Shown: positions 1 to 9,534 of the stretch, piece by piece
Layout of the letters: each line of letters begins with the position of its first letter
How positions within the stretch are numbered: the stretch's first letter is position 1
Source: Rugalucina vietnamica
Taxonomy: Eukaryota > Mollusca > Bivalvia > Lucinida > Lucinidae
Length of the DNA stretch: 64,000 nt
Reading direction: 5' to 3'
Assembly: GCA_964017185.1 (NCBI GenBank)
Contig: OZ024869.1
Span: 70,588,315-70,652,314, forward strand
Translations under genes and position numbers: made by a program
The notes under the pieces: generated by a model
What the model saw: the letters and a program-made list of their open reading frames with translations, nothing else
The model's database searches: none
What the model was told of the DNA's origin: nothing

Positions 1-79
1 ACAATTACGATGCTGACATGTCTATGCATTGCTGGTATCTGTGATTTTTGTATGGGAAGTTCAAAAATGACATCTAGAA

Positions 80-228
80 AACATGTCCGTGAAATGTAAA
101 CCCCCTTAAACCCCACTTTTACATAGAAAAACTTGGGTTTGCAGGGCTATACCTTTTCTTATTTTTGACCCAAAACATACATTGTGTGTACTCGTTGGAA
201 CCGCCTCGGCAAGGCGGTTCTAAAACAG
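80..228 (+). repeat. R2 interspersed repeat, copy 1
   Basis: The stretch carries the core CCCCCTTAAACCCCACTTT, then a run ending in a short hairpin (AACCGCCT facing AGGCGGTT). The same core, on one strand or the other, recurs at 3543-3665, 6986-7165, 23208-23275 and 40325-40450, so this is a dispersed repeat family. Its class is unknown; the small size and internal hairpin suit a MITE. Confidence 0.6.
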
Positions 229-235
229 CAGCCAC

Positions 236-890
236 ATATTAGCGTATAAGCCAAACGCGCGCCGGGCGTGTTGACAAAATGTAAAATTCAACATACGCCA
301 GGTGCACGTCAGAAGTGCGTTACATGCGCGTTTTGCACGCTTGGTGTACGCTTGGTGCACGTTGATATACGTCGCTAAAAAAGTCGCTGCGCGCTCCAAG
401 CACGTTTGGGCTAAAATAATTTTTAAACATGCTTCAAAATTTTATAGAAGCTCGGCGTGTCCCGGGCGTGTGTCTTATACGTTTGGAATAAGTTCCACAC
501 GCGTTACAGGTGCGTTGAATACGCTTCGAACACGTTCGGCGCACGTTTGAGACACGCCAGTGTACGCTACATGCGCGTTCCGATTTTATGAGATATTGCT
601 TCAGTAGCGTGCCCAAAGCGTGTGTGAAACGCGCGTTGAACGTTTGCTGCGCGTCTCTAGCGTGCATAGCGTGTTTGGGACGTGACACAAACGTACTCCA
701 AAACTTTGAGATTTTTATACGTCCGGCACACGCCTCAGTCACGCGCTAATGTGTGACTGCTAAAGCGAGTTAAAGGAACAAATTAATTTTCATACGTCCA
801 AAAGCTTCAGCGTGTTGAGATTTTTCATACGCCCGGCGCGCGTTTGGGTAATACGCTACAGTGTGACTGCTGTTTTACGTGTACCCTTTA
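236..890. repeat. CpG-dense degenerate short repeat tract
   Basis: The tract is full of ACGC, GCGT and GCGCG words spaced irregularly 10-20 bases apart, in sharp contrast with the AT-rich flanks. Two longer parts match loosely: one near 715-765 and one near 825-870, each ending in GTGTGACTGCT. The open frames here (302-550 on +, 434-742 on -) arise from the repeat composition and show no family resemblance. I regard the tract as noncoding, decayed tandem repeat. Confidence 0.5.
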
Positions 891-1502
891 TGTATGTTTT
901 GAACGAAAATTAAAATAAAAGGTTACTACATGTACATAAGCTCTTGGAATAAAAGTCAAAATGATTATCAAATCAAGCTATAAAAATGTAATTATATAAT
1001 ACTATGAGACATAGATAGTTTCTCTTTCGTAACTTTCTTTTCTCTAACTAATTGTTGATGGAAACCCGGCTATAAGACATGATGTGGATTATATGAAATA
1101 TGTTATATGTTATACAAAAATGTAGTTCTTATATTGCTTTTTCAGCTTTTTGTTGCTTTTTCTGCTTTTTGTTGCCGCATTGATGCTCAATAATACATTG
1201 ATTCTGCCCCAAATGTACATGTATATGTATTTTGTCTTATTCTTTAACTCCTAGCTAAAAGCTTCCTCCAGCTGTTATAAAGTTGATGAATTAATATCGA
1301 ATGAACCTGGTTCCCATGTGAATGTAAATCTACATGAAACAACTCTTACGTGTCAGTCCTTTCCATAGGCTTACCTTAACAACATGCAATATAAATGATG
1401 ATTATTTGAAAGGATGATAACATTAGATTTGATAAATCGCTATACGTGTCTACTTTGTCTAAAATGTTACTTTGTTTGTTGGTCAGTTTGCAACTCATTT
1501 TT
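891..1502. other. AT-rich stretch, nothing recognised
   Basis: No open frame of note and no repeat that I could match elsewhere in the window. Two short GCTTTTTGTTGC-type direct repeats occur near 1140-1175. Confidence 0.5.
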
Positions 1503-1707
1503 CCCGAGGTTATAAAACTCTTTTCATGCTCAACTCAACTGAGACCGAAATTTATCCTGTTAATTAATGTTAAAATGCCAACAAATGACTAGTTTTTGAG
1601 TTTTGAACTTGAATTTTCCACCAATTTTTACTATTGCAGTATTAATGAGCAAGTGAAATTTCATGCTCAGCTGAGCTAAGCTTGAAAAAAGTTTTATAAC
1701 CTCGGGG
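1503..1707. mobile_element. MITE family M1, copy 1
   Basis: About 205 bp with terminal inverted repeats: left CCCGAGGTTATAAAACT, right AGTTTTATAACCTCGGGG. Inside each end lies a GCTCAACTCA / TGAGCTAAGC type motif. A second copy with the same ends is at 4104-4354. It contains no coding frame, so it would depend on a transposase made elsewhere. I could not settle the target site duplication. Confidence 0.75.
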
Positions 1708-2010
1708 CCAGGATTGCATACTGTTAAAACAATGTTCCCTTACGAACGGCATGCTTTGAAACACAACCTGTCTGCTTTCATGTGTCTGACGCACTACCAC
1801 TGGGCCGTCGCCATCCACTCAAACGATCGCGGTCGTTATAACGTCTAATTAAAATTGCAGTCATTTATCTTTTAAACATGTCTTGATTGCAACTTCTAGT
1901 CTTTTATATAACAATGGTTCTATGTCGGTTGCACAAAATTTATAAGATGTATACAAGTAATTAACGTGTAAGTAATTAACGTGTAAGTGGAACTTGTTAT
2001 TTAAAGTGAA
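1708..2010. other. Unassigned spacer
   Basis: Mixed sequence with a short tandem repeat (AAGTAATTAACGTGT, two copies near 1955-1987). Nothing coding seen. Confidence 0.5.
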
Positions 2011-2213
2011 CATATAACAAGAGGACCAATGGTCCTGTAAACGCTCACCTGAGAACTGAGATATGCAACCTAAGCTGACCTTGCCGTAAAATAGATCAAG
2101 GTCATCCCAGGGTCATGATTTATACAAATTTTGTAGAGCTGTATTCATTGATACTTCAGGCCAATCATAGGTCTTCCGGTTCTGAAGAAGAAGATTTATA
2201 ATGGTTTTTAGCT
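2011..2213 (-). repeat. R1 repeat, reverse-oriented fragment
   Basis: Starts with the R1 terminal motif GAGGACCAATGGTCCTGTAA and GCTCACCTGAG, followed by the reverse of the standard unit (AGGTCATCCCAGGGTCATGA, then a GTTCTGAAGAAGAAGAT segment). It is cut off where a forward R1 copy begins at 2214, so one R1 copy appears to have landed in or beside another. Confidence 0.75.
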
Positions 2214-2670
2214 CACCTGAGCCGAAGGCTCACAGGTGAGCTTATAGTATACCCATGCTCCGGCGTCCGTCGTCCGTCGTCCGTCGTCGTCGTCCGTCGT
2301 TCACAATTTCAAAGATCTTCTCCTCTGAAACCGCTTGGCCAATCAAAGCCAAACTTCATGTGGAGCATCCTTAGGAAGGGGGAACGAAATTTATATAAAT
2401 GGTCCAGGTCACATGACCAAGATGGCCGCCATGGCTATAAATAGCAAAAACCTTTAAAAATCTTCTTCTCCAGAACCAGTGGGCCGATTTCCACGAAACT
2501 TGCTATGTAGCATTGGGGACGCGGGCCCATCATAGTTTATATAAATCATGACCCTAGGATGACCTTGACCTATTTTACGGCAAGGTCAACTTAGGTCGCC
2601 AATGCATTTGAATGGGAAAAAATGGTAAAATGCTATTTAATGGGTAAAACTTACTGGGTATAGGCAAATG
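2214..2670 (+). repeat. R1 repeat, forward copy truncated by the gap
   Basis: Begins TAGCTCACCTGAGCC, has the CCGTCGT microsatellite block and then a full standard unit: the CTCCTCTGAAACCGCTTGGCC segment, AAGATGGCCGCCATGG, TTCTCCAGAACC, and GATGACCTTGACC. The first ~40 bp form a hairpin (AGCTCACCTGAGCC against GGCTCACAGGTGAGCT). It runs into the assembly gap, so the 3' part is missing. Confidence 0.8.
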
Positions 2671-2693
2671 NNNNNNNNNNNNNNNNNNNNNNN
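2671..2693. other. Assembly gap (23 N)
   Basis: A run of 23 undetermined bases inside an R1 repeat, probably a repeat-induced scaffold join. Order across it should be treated as provisional. Confidence 0.99.
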
Positions 2694-3542
2694 CTCTGGT
2701 GATACTTAGTCAAGCTTGGCTACGTCACATTGAGACTTTAGACGGTTACTTCCTCAAGTTGTTCATAATCCCTTGTTCATAATGTACCGGCTTCCGTTTT
2801 GACTTTTGGACTGGCACAGAAAATTAACAATAAGTTTAAAGGTGTCATCATTTTGAATTTGGAATTTTGTCTGCTTGTAAATGTTGATTTGGTCAGAAGT
2901 GTCGCGACTGTTGATGTATTGACAACTTGTAAATAACTAGGAGTAACAAACATGGACCGGTGCCCTCGAGGGTTGTGATATTTTATTAGATAGTCACTGA
3001 TAGTGTTTTGATTGATTCATTTATACTTGTAATTTAATTATTTCTTGGGATTGTTAAAGTTAATTATTTCTTAAACCCCACAGATTTTGGACCTAATTAT
3101 ATAAGTAAGGTAAGACTTTTTGTAGTTTTGTAACAAAATGTGCCAAGGGAAAAAAGAAACGCAACACTATGTCAGTTTTGAAAAAAAAAAAAAAAAAAAA
3201 AATGAAACAGACTGAAACAAAATAAAATGTCATTTTGTGACATCCCACTTGTTTATAGGACAGACAAACACATAAAAATACACACAAAGTACATTGTAGT
3301 TAGACATCACCCAAACATCCTCAATTTCGATAAAATAAATAAAATTATAACAATACCCAAAATTGCAACCAAGCAAGCCGAACAGCATTTGGAATTATCT
3401 TTTTGTTGATTCCCAATCATTACGAAAACATGCTCATGCAATATACAACAGTTTTTTTATAAGAAAAAAAATTTGAAAATTATCAGTAGAAAAATTTCAA
3501 TATTTTTAATATTGATGCTCAAAACATTGATTGTTGGTATAT
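2694..3542. other. Unassigned region with a poly-A tract
   Basis: Nothing coding was recognised. A 23-base poly-A run sits at about 3180-3202, which could be a retroposon tail, but no recognisable body precedes it. Confidence 0.45.
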
Positions 3543-3665
3543 GGTTCTAACGCGTACCCACAATCTAAGTTTTGGATCAAAAATAAAGAAATGGGTAAAC
3601 CCCTGCATACCCCAGTTTTACTACATAAAAGTGGGGTTTAAGGGGGTATTCCTTGCACGGACATA
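3543..3665 (-). repeat. R2 interspersed repeat, copy 2
   Basis: Inverse of copy 1: ACCCACAATCTAAG followed by ACCCCAGTTTTACT and AAAAGTGGGGTTTAAGGGGG. It lies about 240 bp upstream of the SH4 exon. Confidence 0.65.
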
Positions 3666-3900
3666 GGATGCCTGATATGCAAGACTGGAGATTATCCTGA
3701 ATGGATGCTAAGAAAGCTTTCATTAGAACTAGCTATATAGTAGACTTACACTTTGGTTCTCCATTATGACTTATTTTCATTTATTCTACATTTATGCCAA
3801 CCTTAACAAGCCAAATCATGCGAAAGAAGCAGCATAATAGGACTTTGGAAACCGAAGACTAAGCCAAACAATAACACAGAATTCTTTCTCAACTTTCTAA

Positions 3901-4086
3901 GTTAAACATTCCACCAATGAACTATGGGTTGTTGTGCAAGTAAAGAAAAAGAGGATCCAAAGTTTAGTGACGTATCAAAGGATGTTAAATCGGACAAGGA
4001 AACAGACGGGGACGTAAAGAAACCGAGGAACAGCTATGTACAGGATCCGACAATAGACAATAATATAGCAGCTGCCAATGCCACAG
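3901..4086 (+). CDS. First coding exon, N-terminal SH4/unique region resembling a Src-family tyrosine kinase (partial gene)
   Basis: An acceptor-like stretch (TTCTTTCTCAACTTTCTAAG) ends at 3900. The ATG at 3924 opens 54 codons plus one base up to a donor CACAG|GTTAGT at 4086/4087; read through, the frame stops at once in the intron. The peptide starts MGCCASKEKE: Gly2 with Ser6 fits N-myristoylation and Cys3/Cys4 fit palmitoylation, giving membrane attachment. Residues 37-43 read SYVQDPT, which recalls the YVxDPT stretch of the unique regions of Lyn and Hck. The rest is charged and looks disordered, as expected between SH4 and SH3. In Src-family kinases the following exons encode SH3, SH2 and kinase domains; I found no SH3 exon downstream in the window, so the intron may be long or full of the repeats seen here. 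An upstream ATG at 3916 gives only a few codons. Alternative: another dually acylated protein. The exon is well supported; the family call is inference. Confidence 0.6.
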
Positions 4087-4103
4087 GTTAGTTCATTCTT
4101 CAT

Positions 4104-4354
4104 CCTGGGCCTGAGGTTATAAATAAACTTTTTTCAAGCTCAGCTCAGTTGAGCATGAAATTTCAAATGCTCATAAATGTTGTAATAGTCAAAATTAGTG
4201 GAAAATTCTGGTTCAAAACCCAATAACTAGAAATTTAACCTGCTCATAAATGTTAAAATGCCAACAATTGTTGGCATTTTAACATTTATGAGCAGGATAA
4301 ATTTTAGTCTCAGCTGAGTTGAGCATGAAAAAAGTTTTATAACCTTGGGGCCTG
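4104..4354. mobile_element. MITE family M1, copy 2, with internal 58-bp palindrome
   Basis: Ends match copy 1: left GGCCTGAGGTTATAAA, right TTTATAACCTTGGGGCC. Internally 4239-4296 is a perfect 58-bp palindrome with no unpaired centre (arms begin CCTGCTCATAAATGTT). The element begins only 17 bases after the splice donor of the SH4 exon, so it was tolerated at the very start of an intron. Confidence 0.75.
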
Positions 4355-4420
4355 GTTATCCAGAGACAAACAATGCAACTGAGAACAACCAAGGAAGATG
4401 AAATCAGTAGGCTGCAAATA

Positions 4421-4608
4421 CAGTTCAACCTCATTATAACACACCTTACTATAGTGCGGTTTTCGATATAACACGGCCATGTCATGGCTCCCAAATTTAT
4501 TATTTTGTTATATGTCTATTGTAAAATAACCTCATTATAGCACGGTTCACTTATTACACGGTCTGTTTCCATGGACCCCAAAAATAGCGTTATAATGAGG
4601 TTGACCTG
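4421..4608. mobile_element. Small Tc1/mariner-type MITE with TA target duplication
   Basis: 188 bp bounded by inverted ends CAGTTCAACCTCATTATAAC and GTTATAATGAGGTTGACCTG, each flanked by TA (4419-4420 and 4609-4610). TA duplication and a CAG start fit Tc1/mariner-like non-autonomous elements. It is AT-rich inside, with repeated ATAACACGG-type words, and encodes nothing. A weak relic of a similar element may lie at 37218-37290. Confidence 0.75.
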
Positions 4609-4619
4609 TACCTGTATTC

Positions 4620-5456
4620 TAACGATTCTAATCTGTGGAAGATTTTTTCCCAGACAGGTATTTACTACCGAATGTTGCTTATTGATTTCATCTGCATTGG
4701 CTTTATTAGCACCCGTGTGAAAGACACACTGAGCATGCCGAGTTGAATAAACGGCAGCAGTGGCTGCGTCTCGACATGTCCCAAAATTGTTGACTGAAGG
4801 CTGTTTATAACAACAATAGAAATATGGCTAAATTCTTGAACCTGATCAAACAATACTTTTAGTGTGTTTTAGTATTTGATATGGACAATGGAAAACATTG
4901 TTAAACCCTAAAGTTCTGGATGTATAATTTGCCATGGTTTCATTATTACTAGCCCCTGTCTCATCTAAAGAAACTTATATCATTTGCCTTAATGGACCTA
5001 GATTTTAACATAGGTTCTTTCGACTTTTGATGGTCATTTTTTTAGATAGCAATAATATTAATATACACCAGCTTATACAAGACAGAGCGTAATCAAAAAT
5101 CAACTAGTTATTAGATGATTAACATTCCAAATCAATCACTGAAACTGACATGTTTAGTTCAGGTGTATAGTGTTTCTCCACAACTTAAGTGAATAACTGA
5201 CCACACCATAAACATGGCAAAACAATCATTTTCATACCTATTAATGACAAATTTTCATGCTTATTTCATTGTTTATGCATTTTTGCCACACATATAAAAA
5301 AAAAGTTTTCTTTTTTCTTTGATTTATTGTAGAGACACTATTATTGACAGGTCTAGAAGAGGGTGAACGGCCAATCAGGACAAAAAAACACACCCATAAA
5401 ATAAACAGATTTTAACAGCTTTAAAAAATGAAAATTTTCAGTTGATTTTTTTTTTT
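4620..5456. other. Unassigned AT-rich region
   Basis: No credible coding frame and no repeat matched within the window. Confidence 0.45.
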
Positions 5457-6130
5457 AGCTTACCTTAGCCTAAGGCTCACAAGGTGAGCTGATAGGATGG
5501 CCATGCTCCTTCGTCTGTCTGTCGTCGTCTGTCGTCCACAATTTCAAAGATCTCCTCTGAAACTCCTTGGCCAATCAAAGCCAAACTTCATGTGGATCAT
5601 CCTTAGGAAGGAGGAACAAACGATTATATAAATGGTTCGGGTCACATAACCAAGATGGCTGCCATGGCTATAAACAGCAAAAACCTTTAAATATCTTCTT
5701 CTCCAGAACCAGAAGGCCTATGATTTTGAAACTTGGCATGAAGCATCAGAGAAAGAAGCTCTACAAAGTATATATAAATCATGACCCTGGGATGACCTTG
5801 ACCTATTTGAATGGGGAAAATTGTCAAAATGTCATTTGAAGGGAAAAACTTGAAGGAAATGGGCAAATGTACTGAAGATTTATGATTCTGGAAAAAATTG
5901 AGCATCAGGGGCTAGTCTGCCCCCACCCTGAGGCAATATACATGCATATCACCATCATACTCAAAGATCTTCTTCTCTGAAACTGCTTGGCCAATCAAAG
6001 GCAAATTTGATATGAAGCATCTATAGGAAGGGGGGACCAATGTGTTCGTAAATAACCCAGGTGTTATGACCAAGATGGCCACCATGTCCATATATGGTAA
6101 AAACCCTTCAAAACTCTTCTCCTGAACCAG
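5457..6130 (+). repeat. R1 repeat, forward copy (about 1.4 units)
   Basis: Starts AGCTTACCTTAGCC, a diverged form of the R1 left end, followed by the TCGTCTGTC microsatellite block, one complete unit and a second partial unit from about 5945. The short frames at 5567-5839 (+) and 5687-5905 (-) are within repeat and not genes. Confidence 0.75.
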
Positions 6131-6138
6131 CAGTTCTC

Positions 6139-6210
6139 AAAACATAGATTGTGGGTACTGTTAGACCTGCCTCGCTGGGGTGTAAGAGGGTATACACTGG
6201 TTATCCTGAT
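6139..6210. repeat. R2 repeat fragment
   Basis: Carries CAAAACATAGATTGTGGGTA, as in the R2 copies, followed by a remnant GGTGTAAGAGGGTATAC. Confidence 0.5.
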
Positions 6211-6985
6211 GGACCCCTAAATGATCACAGAATCACCTCCAATGGCTTTCGTGCTGTCAATGTTATGGCTAGGTTTCAACACTTTTAAATCTTTTCTTTT
6301 CTTCCCCTTCACATAGAATCCAAGTTGAACTTAACCTTTCTTTTTATCTATTTTTTAGCTTACCCACAAATAAGGAAGTTTTGAAAAATAGATAAAAGCC
6401 CAGTCAATCCAAATCTACCCTAAAACTTTGATATATATGTACTAAAATATATGATCTTGCAAAACACTTTGAATAAGCGTCTTGCAAAAGTTTGTGAATG
6501 ATTATAACTAGATGTTTCACACCCTTTGCAAAGAACTTAAAATAAGCCGTATCTACCTCAAAGTCTGACAATTTATCTAGACAGTCCAAAGTTTAACTAT
6601 AATTTTGTCTCAATAATTTGTTGTCAACTTACGATTAGGGGATTTTTTTTTTTAATTTACATGAGAAGTAGTTTATTTGAACGACCTAGATAAGTTTGAA
6701 GATTTCTGGGTTAAACATTATATGACAAATGGACTTGCCCATCATTATCATTTGGATGAGTCCACTTTCATTTTTAGGGGCACCAGGAGTGATTTTATGT
6801 CTTTATTCCATTTTTTTTTATGAAATTCCTCTAAGCAAATAGAATAGCGCCAGGTTGGACGACACATCTAGGGCTATTCTGTTTGCCTATGTCCCATAAA
6901 AAGGATATCAGGCTTGTGTGAATTGAAACACCATAGCAGAGTTAGACACATCAACTTATTACCTTTTATAAGATGTTTTCGTATG
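6211..6985. other. Unassigned region
   Basis: AT-rich, no recognisable gene or repeat. Confidence 0.45.
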
Positions 6986-7165
6986 TTGTCCATCAGGTTA
7001 ACAGGTCCATGCAATTAATACCCCCTTAAACCCCACTTTTATACAGTAAAACTGGGGTATGAGGGGGTATACCTATTTTTGTTACTTTTGCTCCAAAACA
7101 TAGATTGTGGGTACTTGTTGAGGCGGTTCTAACGTGTATCCACAATCTATGCTTTGGAGCAAAAA
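6986..7165 (+). repeat. R2 interspersed repeat, copy 3 (hairpin form)
   Basis: Contains both the CCCCCTTAAACCCCACTTT core and its near-inverse a few tens of bases later, then an inverted pair AACATAGATTGTGGGTAC / GTATCCACAATCTATG. The arrangement would fold into two successive hairpins, which supports an identity as a fold-back or MITE-like family. Confidence 0.65.
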
Positions 7166-7239
7166 TCACAAAAATATGGAAAAAGTTCTACTAAAATTTT
7201 TCGATTTTTACAACATAAGAAAAATCTATACATTACATG

Positions 7240-7440
7240 GGCGTGTTTTCGTAATGTTTAACGGCAAAGACAACAAACTTAAGTCTTTTAAGGACAGAGC
7301 CATGCCTTCCTGGGTACTTAATTAGTACTATTGAGAGTACAGTGTCTTGAGAAAGGACAATAGACAATAGAAATAGGCTTTGAGCCCCTGACCTCCTGGT
7401 TTGGAGTCTCACTCTCTACCACTAGGCCACCTTGAGGCCT
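7240..7440 (-). mobile_element. tRNA-derived SINE, minus strand
   Basis: On the - strand the head reads GGTGGCCTAGTGGTAGAG (polymerase III A box) and a degraded B box GGTCAGGGGCTCAAAGCC about 25 bases on; the loop has CTCCAAAC, recalling tRNA-Trp. The body (TTTCTCAAGACACT, TAGTACT, CCCAGGAAGGCATGGCTCTG) matches the body of the SINE at 33470-33668, whose tRNA head is different. A SINE dependent on LINE machinery is the best reading. Confidence 0.6.
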
Positions 7441-7487
7441 GTAGGATAAGAGAATCATGCAAAATTTGAGCCGTCTCGTGGGAAAAC

Positions 7488-7682
7488 TAACAATGTGGTT
7501 TCCGAACAGATCCAACAAAAAACGGCCTGCACTGTCACAGAAGATGGCTAGAGGCTGGAAATTTTGGATTTAGAAAGTAGAGGAATTGTATTATCCGTGT
7601 TGCGAAAACAAAGGCACTGATCAGCTTCGCAGTTACTGCGAAGCTGATCTGCGCCTTTGTTTTCTCATATGCAGATTGTTGG
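7488..7682 (-). repeat. Hairpin repeat P1, copy 1
   Basis: At 7603-7668 there is a long inverted repeat: GATCAGCTTCGCAG against CTGCGAAGCTGATC, extended outward by AAAACAAAGGC against GCCTTTGTTTT. An opposite-strand copy is at 39895-40105, sharing flanking sequence such as CCACATTGTTGG-like words as well as the hairpin. Probable MITE. Confidence 0.65.
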
Positions 7683-7980
7683 TTTTCCCATGGGGCGGCT
7701 CATTTGTTTGTTTTATTGTTGCCTAATGACCCATTATATACATTAAAAGGCAATAGTAATATTAATTTAATATAGACATGCAACTGGCTTCAATCCCCCC
7801 CCGACATAATGAGATGAAGAGCATGCAAGTTAGGTCATGTTTATAATGACTGCAAATTGGCTACAGATGCTAACCAGTGTTCAAGCTATCTAGTTAAATG
7901 TAACTTTATCTCTTTTCCCGCAAAAATCAAGAATCAGCGCCACCACTAGGCCACAGCAGACGAATTTACCTTTTTAACTC

Positions 7981-8745
7981 GACTGCACGAAGTGCATAGA
8001 GCTATTGCAGTCACCCCGGTCGTCCACGTTCCCGTTCCCGTGCGCGTCACACTTGCGTTAAAGTTTTCTAGAAGTCCATATCTTGACAACCACTCATCAG
8101 AAAGCATTCATACTCGGACCATAGATACCCTGTAGGTTTAGCTTTCAGTCCATGGCATCGGGCCCCTGGGTCCAGGCCAGGGGGTGGGGCTGGAGGTTAA
8201 AATCTAGAACACCTTCAAAAATAGCAATTCTTGTGTTAAAGTTTTCTAGAAGTCCATATCTTGACAACCACTCATCAGAAAGCATTGATACCTGGGCCAT
8301 TGACACCCTGTAGGGTCGGCTTTAATTCCATGGCATCAGATCCCTGGGTCCATGCCAGGGGGTGGGGCTAGAGGTTAAAATCTAGAACACCATTAATAAT
8401 AATGGCTTTTCTGTGATATAGTATTCTAGAAGTCTATATCTTGAAAAGTTTTTATCAGAGGGCTTTCATACTCGGACCATAGGTACCCTGTAGGGTTGAG
8501 TTTCATTCCATGGCATCTGGCCCCTGGGTCCATGCCTGGGGGGTGGGGCTGGAGGTTAAAAACTAGAACACTAAAAATAGATGTACTGCTGTGTAACTTT
8601 TACAAGGAGGCATATCTTGACAACAACTTATCATAAAGCATTCATACTTCATACACTTTAGGTTCCATGACATTGGACCTCTGGGTCGGAGTCAGGGGGG
8701 CGGGTCTAGAGGTCAAAATCTAGAACTCCCCGATTTTTTTTTATT
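7981..8745 (+). repeat. Tandem repeat, about 178-bp unit, four copies
   Basis: Units start near 8066, 8244, 8424 and 8599 with TTCTAGAAGTCCATATCTTG-like sequence and share CCTGTAGGGT, CCATGGCATC and GGGGTGGGGCT segments. The array is entered through CTCGACTGCACGAAGTGCAT at 7978, which is itself self-complementary (TGCACGAAGTGCA). No frame survives across copies. Confidence 0.75.
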
Positions 8746-8826
8746 TCTTAATAGAAACAACTTAGGAGGATGGTTGGTCATTCATCTTTTGACTTTGTGA
8801 CACTGACTTGTGTGTCATGACGGTAA

Positions 8827-9530
8827 GGGTCACTGTGACCTAATTTCACGGTTCAGTGATTTTGCCTTATATCTTGACACTCAATTAGTACATTTTCATA
8901 CTTTTTCCAGATTATGAGTGAGTTTTACCAGACCTTTGACCCCAATATACTTATAGGTCACTGTGACCTAATTTCACGTTTCAGTGATTTTGCCTTATAT
9001 CTCGGTACTCAAATGGTTTATGAACAAACTTCTTTCAAAGTATGTTTGCCTATGACAAGACCTTTGACCCTGAAGTTGTCCTAGGTCACTGTGACCTAAT
9101 TTCACGGTTCAGTGATTTTGCCTTATATCTTGACACTCGATTAGTATATTTTCATACTTTTTCAGATTATGAGTGAGTATGACCAGACCTTTGACCCCAA
9201 TATACTTACAGGTCACTGTGACCTAATTTCATGGTTCAGTGATTTTTGTCTTATATCTCGGTACTCAAATGGTTTATGAACAAACTTCTTTCAAAGTATG
9301 TTTGCGTATGACAAGACCTTTGTCCCTGAAGTAGTCCTAGGTCAATATGACCTAATTTCACGGTTCAGTGATTTTCCTTTATATCTCGACACTCAATTGG
9401 TATATGAAAATACTTCTTTCACGATATGTATGAGTTTGACAAGACCTTTGACCGTAAAGTATTCCTGGGTCACTGTGACCTAATTTCATGGTTCAGTGAT
9501 TTTTGCCTTATATCTCGACACTCAGTTGGT
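8827..9530 (+). repeat. Tandem repeat, 128-bp unit, about 5.5 copies, one ERE-like palindrome per unit
   Basis: Units repeat at 8827, 8955, 9083, 9210, 9339 and 9467 (spacing 127-129 bp). Each begins with a 15-bp palindrome of the form RGGTCANNNTGACCT, then TAATTTCACGGTTCAGTGAT and TGCCTTATATCT. Alternate units resemble each other more closely, suggesting growth by dimer duplication. The final unit runs into the R1 element at 9535. Confidence 0.8.
8955..9224. promoter_or_regulatory. Three perfect ERE-type nuclear-receptor palindromes
   Basis: AGGTCACTGTGACCT occurs exactly at 8955-8969, 9083-9097 and 9210-9224. It is the reverse complement of the classical vitellogenin-type oestrogen response element. 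Variants at 8827-8841 and 9467-9481 have GGGTCA in the first half-site; 9339-9353 keeps both half-sites with a different spacer. Binding in this organism is untested; the match itself is exact. Confidence 0.55.
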
Positions 9531-9534
9531 ATTT

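Noticed and set aside
302..742. Overlapping frames of 82 and 102 codons near the window start
   Set aside because: They lie in the CpG-rich degenerate repeat, on both strands at once, with no recognisable protein features.
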